From the NCBI RefSeq assembly GCF_050496545.1, contig NZ_JBNVZV010000019.1, positions 23,024 through 87,023 of the forward strand: DNA of 64,000 nucleotides, in the 5' to 3' direction. The notes below the pieces were generated by a model, which worked only from the letters and a program-made list of their open reading frames with translations, searched no databases and was not told the origin of the DNA. Below, in pieces: positions 58,744-64,000 of the stretch. Source of the stretch: Phycicoccus avicenniae_A (GTDB lineage Bacteria; Actinomycetota; Actinomycetes; Actinomycetales; Dermatophilaceae). The position numbers and the translations under genes are program-made. Position 1 is the stretch's first letter; every line of letters begins with the position of its first letter.

Positions 58744-58771
58744 GTTGCGCCATTCGCTACCGTTGCGCCAT
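58744..58771 (+). promoter_or_regulatory. Direct repeat GTTGCGCCAT over the second iclR start
   Basis: GTTGCGCCAT occurs at 58744-58753 and 58762-58771, an 18-bp period, the second copy covering the ATG. TACCGT (58758-58763), a TANNNT -10 box, stands 6 bp before the ATG, and no ribosome-binding site is visible, so the mRNA may be leaderless. The repeat could be the protein's own operator. Confidence 0.55.
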
Positions 58772-59552
58772 GCGCACCACCACCCGCGACGGGGCGAGCA
58801 CCGTGCAGTCGGTCGACCGCGCCGTGACCATCCTCGAGCTGCTGGCGCTGCACGGCGCCGCGGGCATCACCCAGCTGGCCCGCGAGCTCGGGGTGCACAA
58901 GTCCACCGCGAGCCGGCTCGTCTCGGCCCTGGAGCGCCGCCGGCTCGTCGAGCAGGTCGAGGAGCGTGGGCGCTACCGCCTGGGGGTCGGGGTCCTCAAG
59001 CTCGCCGGTGCCACCAACGCCCGGCTCGACCTCGTCCAGGAGGCCCGCCCGGTCGTGCGCCGGCTGGCCTCGGAGACCGGCGAGACGGTCAACCTCGCGG
59101 TCCTCTCCGGCGGTGCCGCGCTCTACGTCGACCAGGTCTCCGGCGGCTCCACCCTGACGTCGTACAACTGGGTCGGCCAGCACATCCCGCTGCACGCCAC
59201 GAGCAACGGCAAGGTGCTCGTCAGCGAGCTCGCCGAGCCCGAGCTCGGGCGCCTGCTCGGCGAGCTCGTGCGATACACGCCCGCCACCGTCACCGACCGC
59301 GCCGCCCTCGACGCCGAGCTCGCCGAGGTGCGCGCCCGCGGCTGGGCGGTGGCCACCGACGAGCTGGACGTCGGGCTCACCGCCCTGGCGGCACCGGTGC
59401 GCGACGCCCACGGCGACGTCGTGGCCTCGGTCAGCGTCTCCGGCCCCACCTTCCGCTTCGGCGAGGCCCGGCTCGCCCAGCTGGCCCCCCTCGTGGCGGC
59501 GGCGACCGCCGAGATCTCCGGGCGCCTCGCCCACGGTCCCGCCGAACGCTGA
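58770..59552 (+). CDS. Second IclR family regulator
   Basis: A 260-residue IclR protein with winged helix at about residues 12-65 ('QSVDRAVTILELLALHGAAGITQLARELGVHKSTASRLVSALERRRLVEQVEERGRYRLG') and effector domain after it ('GETVNLAVLSGGAALYVDQVSGGSTLTSYNWVGQHIPLHATSNGKVLVS'). It lies between the MttB-type gene and proV on the same strand. Motif GTTGCGC is found both at its own start and upstream of proV, so it probably controls itself and the importer. The start ATG at 58770 seems leaderless. Confidence 0.93.
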   Translation: MRTTTRDGASTVQSVDRAVTILELLALHGAAGITQLARELGVHKSTASRLVSALERRRLVEQVEERGRYRLGVGVLKLAGATNARLDLVQEARPVVRRLASETGETVNLAVLSGGAALYVDQVSGGSTLTSYNWVGQHIPLHATSNGKVLVSELAEPELGRLLGELVRYTPATVTDRAALDAELAEVRARGWAVATDELDVGLTALAAPVRDAHGDVVASVSVSGPTFRFGEARLAQLAPLVAAATAEISGRLAHGPAER

Positions 59553-59630
59553 GAGTCCCCTCAGCACGACGGGCCCCGGCGACCAACGGGCGTCCGCACC
59601 CTTGACCGCACCGGGGCTCGGGTCCATTCT

Positions 59631-59666
59631 GTTGCGCAGCACACATGGTGTTGCACATCGCGCAAC
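59631..59666 (+). promoter_or_regulatory. GTTGCGC inverted repeat upstream of proV
   Basis: GTTGCGC (59631-59637) and GCGCAAC (59660-59666) are inverted with 22 bp between, plus GTTGCAC (59650-59656), 19 bp after the first. The same GTTGCGC occurs twice over the start of the neighbouring iclR gene, so this is a candidate binding site of that IclR protein 18 bp before the proV start. Confidence 0.6.
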
Positions 59667-59683
59667 GACTGCGGAGGTGGACG

Positions 59684-60780
<1,097 letters not shown>

Positions 60781-60784
<4 letters not shown>

Positions 60785-62904
60785 CCACCACCCTCGAGCC
60801 GGCACCGGCGCCGGCGCCGAAGGTCAGCAAGGAGGAGCAGCCGCACTTCGCACCGGCGCCCTCGCGCCGCACCGGCCGCAAGCTCCTCGTCGTCCTGGCG
60901 CTGTGGCTGCTCGCGTGGGCCACGTTGCGCGGCAAGCAGACCCTGACGCTCGCCAACGCCGACACCACCGGCCTCCACGAGTGGTTCAACGAGGTCCGCG
61001 ACAAGGTCCAGCTGCTCGGGCAGGACAACTGGTTCTTCCACGGCGTGCTCGGGACGATCGCCACCGCCCTCGACGACTTCGTCGGCTTCCTGCAGGCCCA
61101 CCTCAGCTCCGTCACGCCGGGCGACTACCTCGGCTGGTTCGGCGTCCTCGCCCTCGCCGCGTGGGTGACGTACACGCTGGCGGGGCTGCGCTCGACGATC
61201 CTCGTCACCGCGGTGCTGCTCTACCTCGGCATCGGCGGGCTGTGGACCGACGGCGTCGACACGCTCATCGTCACGCTCGTCGCCGTCGTCATCTGCCTGG
61301 TCATCGGGCTGCCGCTCGGGATCGCGATGTCCCGCAGCCGGCGCACGTCGGCGGTGGTCACCCCGGTGCTCGACGTCATGCAGACGATGCCGTCCTTCGC
61401 CTACCTCACGCCCATCTCGCTGTTCTTCGGCATCGGCCCCGCCTGCGCCACCGTCCTCACCCTCGTCTACGCGCTGCCGCCGCTCGTGCGCATCACCGAG
61501 CACGGGCTGAACTCGGTGGCGGAGAACACGATCGAGGCCGGGCGCTCGCTCGGCGTCACGAAGGGCCAGCTGCTGCGGCAGGTCCAGCTGCCGATGGCCA
61601 AGCGCACCATCGTCGTCGGCATCAACCAGTGCACGATGGCCGCGCTCTCGATGGCCACCATCGCCGCCCTCGTCAACGGCCCGGGCCTCGGCAAGCCGGT
61701 CGTCTCGGCGCTCCAGACCCTCAACGTCGGCGCGGCCTCGGTCGCCGGCCTGGGGATCGTCTTCATCGCGATCATGCTCGACCGCACGACGACCGCGGCC
61801 AGCGAGCGCTCGGCCCCCGCGGGCCAGCGGGTCGCCGCGGTCGGGTCGCCCGGCGTGTTCGGCGGGCGCACCCTCGTCCTCGAGAAGCTGCCGCGCTGGG
61901 CCACCGAGGAGACCGGGCGCGGCGAGGTCGGCAAGCGGCTGACGCCGGGTGGTCGCCGCCTCGTGCTCGGTGCGCTGCTCGTCCCCGCGCTCCTCGCGGC
62001 GTTCTACTCGACCCGCTACCTCCAGCTCTCGCAGTTCCCCGACCTGTCCGGCGTGCCGGTGATCGGCGAGCTGACCGCGGGGCCGCTCGGTGGCCACATC
62101 AACGACCTGACCGACGCCGTCGTCAACGCCATCTCCGGCGTGACCAACGGCTTCAAGGACCTCATCACCCTGGTCCTCCTCAACCCGCTCCAGTCGCTGA
62201 TGTCCGACCTGCCCTGGTGGGTCATGGCCCTCGTGCTGCTCGCCGTCGCCTTCCTCCTCGGCGGCTGGCGCCCCACGGCGATCACCGCCGTGTGCGAGGC
62301 CGTCATCCTCGGCACCGGCCTCTGGAACGACGCGATGGTCACCCTGACGATGACCCTCGTGGCGACGCTGCTCGTCATGCTCATCGCGATGGTGCTCGGC
62401 GTGGCCATGGGGCGGGGCCGGCGCACCGACACGGCGATCCGTCCCTTCCTCGACGGGTTCCAGACCATCCCGGCCTTCGTCTACCTCGTCCCGGCGCTGG
62501 CCCTCTTCGCCGCCAGCCGCTTCACGGCGATCATGGCCGCGGTCGCGTACGCCGTACCGATCGCGACCAAGCTCGTGGCCGACGGGGTCCGCGGCGTGGC
62601 GGCCCCCACCGTGGAGGCGGCCCGCTCCACGGGCATCACCCGCTGGCAGATGATCTCGAAGGTCCAGCTGCCGATGGCCCGCGAGTCGCTCGTGCTCGCG
62701 ACCAACCAGGGCCTGCTCTACGTCCTGTCGATGGTCGTCATCGGCGGGATGGTCGGCGGCGGCAGCCTCGGCTACCTCATCGTCCAGGGCTTCGTACAGG
62801 GCCAGCTCTTCGGCAAGGGCCTCGCGGCCGGCATCGCCATCACCGCCCTGGGAATCATGCTCGACCGCATCGCGCGGTACGCCGCCGCGCGCTACGGACG
62901 GTGA
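60781..62904 (+). CDS. proW: ProW-type permease with two fused permease domains
   Basis: A 707-residue permease that carries two ProW-like membrane domains in tandem. Each has its own EAA loop: 'NTIEAGRSLGVTKGQLLRQVQLPMAKRTIVVGINQC' near residue 260, and 'PTVEAARSTGITRWQMISKVQLPMARESLVLATNQG' near residue 620. Usual ProW is about 330 residues and works as a homodimer, so this single chain could supply both halves. The first 40 residues are Pro-rich and cytoplasmic. It overlaps proV by 4 bp and precedes proX by 77 bp. The two halves are only partly alike, so the fusion is not recent. Confidence 0.94.
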
Positions 62905-62981
62905 CGGGCCGCCCCGGACCCGGTCACCACGCACCACCCCGACCCGCGTCAGGACGCGGACCGACAGAGAGAGAGAAGTCC

Positions 62982-63956
62982 ATGCCCCGAGGATTCCGCC
63001 GGCTGCCGCTGGCCGCCGCCCTCACCACACTCGCTCTCACGCTCGCGGCGTGCGGGGGCGGCAACATCGACCAGTCCGGCAGCTCGAACACGGGGGCGGC
63101 GGGTGGCAAGGAGTGCGGCGACCTGCGCATCGCCGTCAACCCGTGGACCGGCTACGTGAGCAACGCGCACGTCATCGGCTACGTCGCCGAGAGCAAGCTC
63201 GGCTGCAAGGTCACCTACCCCGACGTCAAGGAGGAGGTCGGCTGGCAGGGCATGGCGTCGGGCTCGATCGACACCATCGTCGAGAACTGGGGTCACGCCG
63301 ACCTCACGAAGAAGTACATCACCGAGCAGAAGACGGTCCAGGACGCCGGTCTCACCGGCAACCAGGGCATCATCGGCTGGTACGTCCCGCCGTGGATGGC
63401 CGAGAAGTACCCGGACATCACGAACTGGGAGAACCTCAACAAGTACGCCGACCTGTTCAAGACCTCCGAGTCCGGCGGCAAGGGCCAGCTGCTCGACGGC
63501 GACCCGTCCTACGTCACGAACGACGAGGCGCTCGTCGCGAACCTCAAGCTGAACTACAAGGTCGTGACCGGAGGGTCCGAGGCGGCGCTCATCACGAGCT
63601 TCCGCCAGGCCGAGAAGAACAAGACCCCGCTGCTCGCGTACTTCTACGACCCGCAGTGGTTCTTCTCCGAGATGAAGCTCGTCAAGGTGGACCTCCCGAA
63701 GTACACCGAGGGCTGCGACGCCGACGCCAAGAAGGTGGCCTGCGACTACCCGCCCTACGCCCTCAACAAGCTGATCTCGACGAAGTTCGCCGAGTCCGGT
63801 TCTCCCGCAGTGGACCTCATCAAGAAGTTCCAGTGGACCAACGACGACCAGAACGCCGTCAGCGAGATGATCGCCAACCAGAACATGACGCCGGACGACG
63901 CCGCCAAGAAGTGGGTCGAGGAGAACCCGGACAAGGTCGCCGCCTGGCTCGGCTGA
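62982..63956 (+). CDS. proX: Glycine betaine-binding lipoprotein
   Basis: A 324-residue extracytoplasmic binding lipoprotein. Signal peptide with lipobox 'LTLAACG' precedes a short linker. The OpuAC-type domain has 'LRIAVNPWTGYVSNAHVIGYVAESKLGC', 'TIVENWGHADLTKKY', 'IIGWYVPPWMAEKYPDI' and 'LLAYFYDPQWFFSEMKLVKVDLP'. Several Trp and Tyr residues of the cation-pi cage are visible, which fits a quaternary ammonium ligand such as glycine betaine. Many AAG codons and abundant Lys make it stand out, as usual for secreted binding proteins. AGAGAGAGAAG lies before the ATG. The gene is complete, ending 44 bp before the window edge. Confidence 0.95.
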   Translation: MPRGFRRLPLAAALTTLALTLAACGGGNIDQSGSSNTGAAGGKECGDLRIAVNPWTGYVSNAHVIGYVAESKLGCKVTYPDVKEEVGWQGMASGSIDTIVENWGHADLTKKYITEQKTVQDAGLTGNQGIIGWYVPPWMAEKYPDITNWENLNKYADLFKTSESGGKGQLLDGDPSYVTNDEALVANLKLNYKVVTGGSEAALITSFRQAEKNKTPLLAYFYDPQWFFSEMKLVKVDLPKYTEGCDADAKKVACDYPPYALNKLISTKFAESGSPAVDLIKKFQWTNDDQNAVSEMIANQNMTPDDAAKKWVEENPDKVAAWLG

Positions 63957-64000
63957 GCCCGACCGCCGACCCCCGAGGGCCGGGCCCCGCCGCCGCCCGG

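Overview
The window is 64 kb of very GC-rich DNA with almost no spare sequence. It comes from the chromosome of an actinobacterium, most probably an order Micrococcales organism close to the Intrasporangiaceae. The evidence is the gene set: WhiB7 with an AT-hook, AdnA/AdnB, UvrD2, mycoredoxin, PPA1309, DUF3107, DUF2342, UPF0182 and a 13E12-type DUF222-HNH protein. Many starts are GTG and many same-strand neighbours overlap by 4 bp (GTGA/ATGA). The genus is inference only.

Layout. 1-8.6 kb: the 3' part of aroA, then rsgA, then a five-gene oligopeptide ABC importer on the opposite strand, then hisN. 8.6-13.1 kb: an alkyltransferase, a paired M16 protease operon and a type II NADH dehydrogenase. 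13.5 kb: initiator tRNA-Met. 13.6-24.7 kb: actinobacterial conserved genes (UPF0182, PPA1309, Lon-like PDZ protease, MoaE, DUF2342, Nudix, M48-like protease, DUF5679, a ThiF/TOMM-like protein, an ABC1 kinase, HhH-GPD protein). 24.8-28.4 kb: whiB7 with a long leader, uvrD2 and mycoredoxin. 28.4-36.9 kb: nudC, a kinase-like protein and adnB/adnA. 37.1-40.1 kb: an accessory insert between adnA and moeZ with a gene remnant, a GPP34-like gene, a DUF222-HNH gene with a LexA-type box, and DUF1810. 40.1-48.6 kb: moeZ, TetR, DUF3107, a YeaQ-type membrane protein, a ferritin-like protein, a DEAD-box helicase, an alcohol dehydrogenase, ParA and LysR.

49.2-64 kb: a one-carbon module. A glycine betaine/proline-type importer (proV, a double-length proW, proX) lies next to an MttB-family methyltransferase without pyrrolysine, a corrinoid protein, a methyltetrahydrofolate methyltransferase, a RamA-like corrinoid reactivator, DUF1638, two IclR regulators, a methylenetetrahydrofolate reductase-like gene and a homocysteine methyltransferase. 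Together these read as uptake of a quaternary amine, probably glycine betaine. A methyl group would pass through a corrinoid protein to tetrahydrofolate, feeding methionine synthesis and C1 oxidation. This is the most interesting system here. The next most interesting are the whiB7 leader, the SOS-controlled 13E12 island and the 94-bp symmetric repeat at 21.9 kb.
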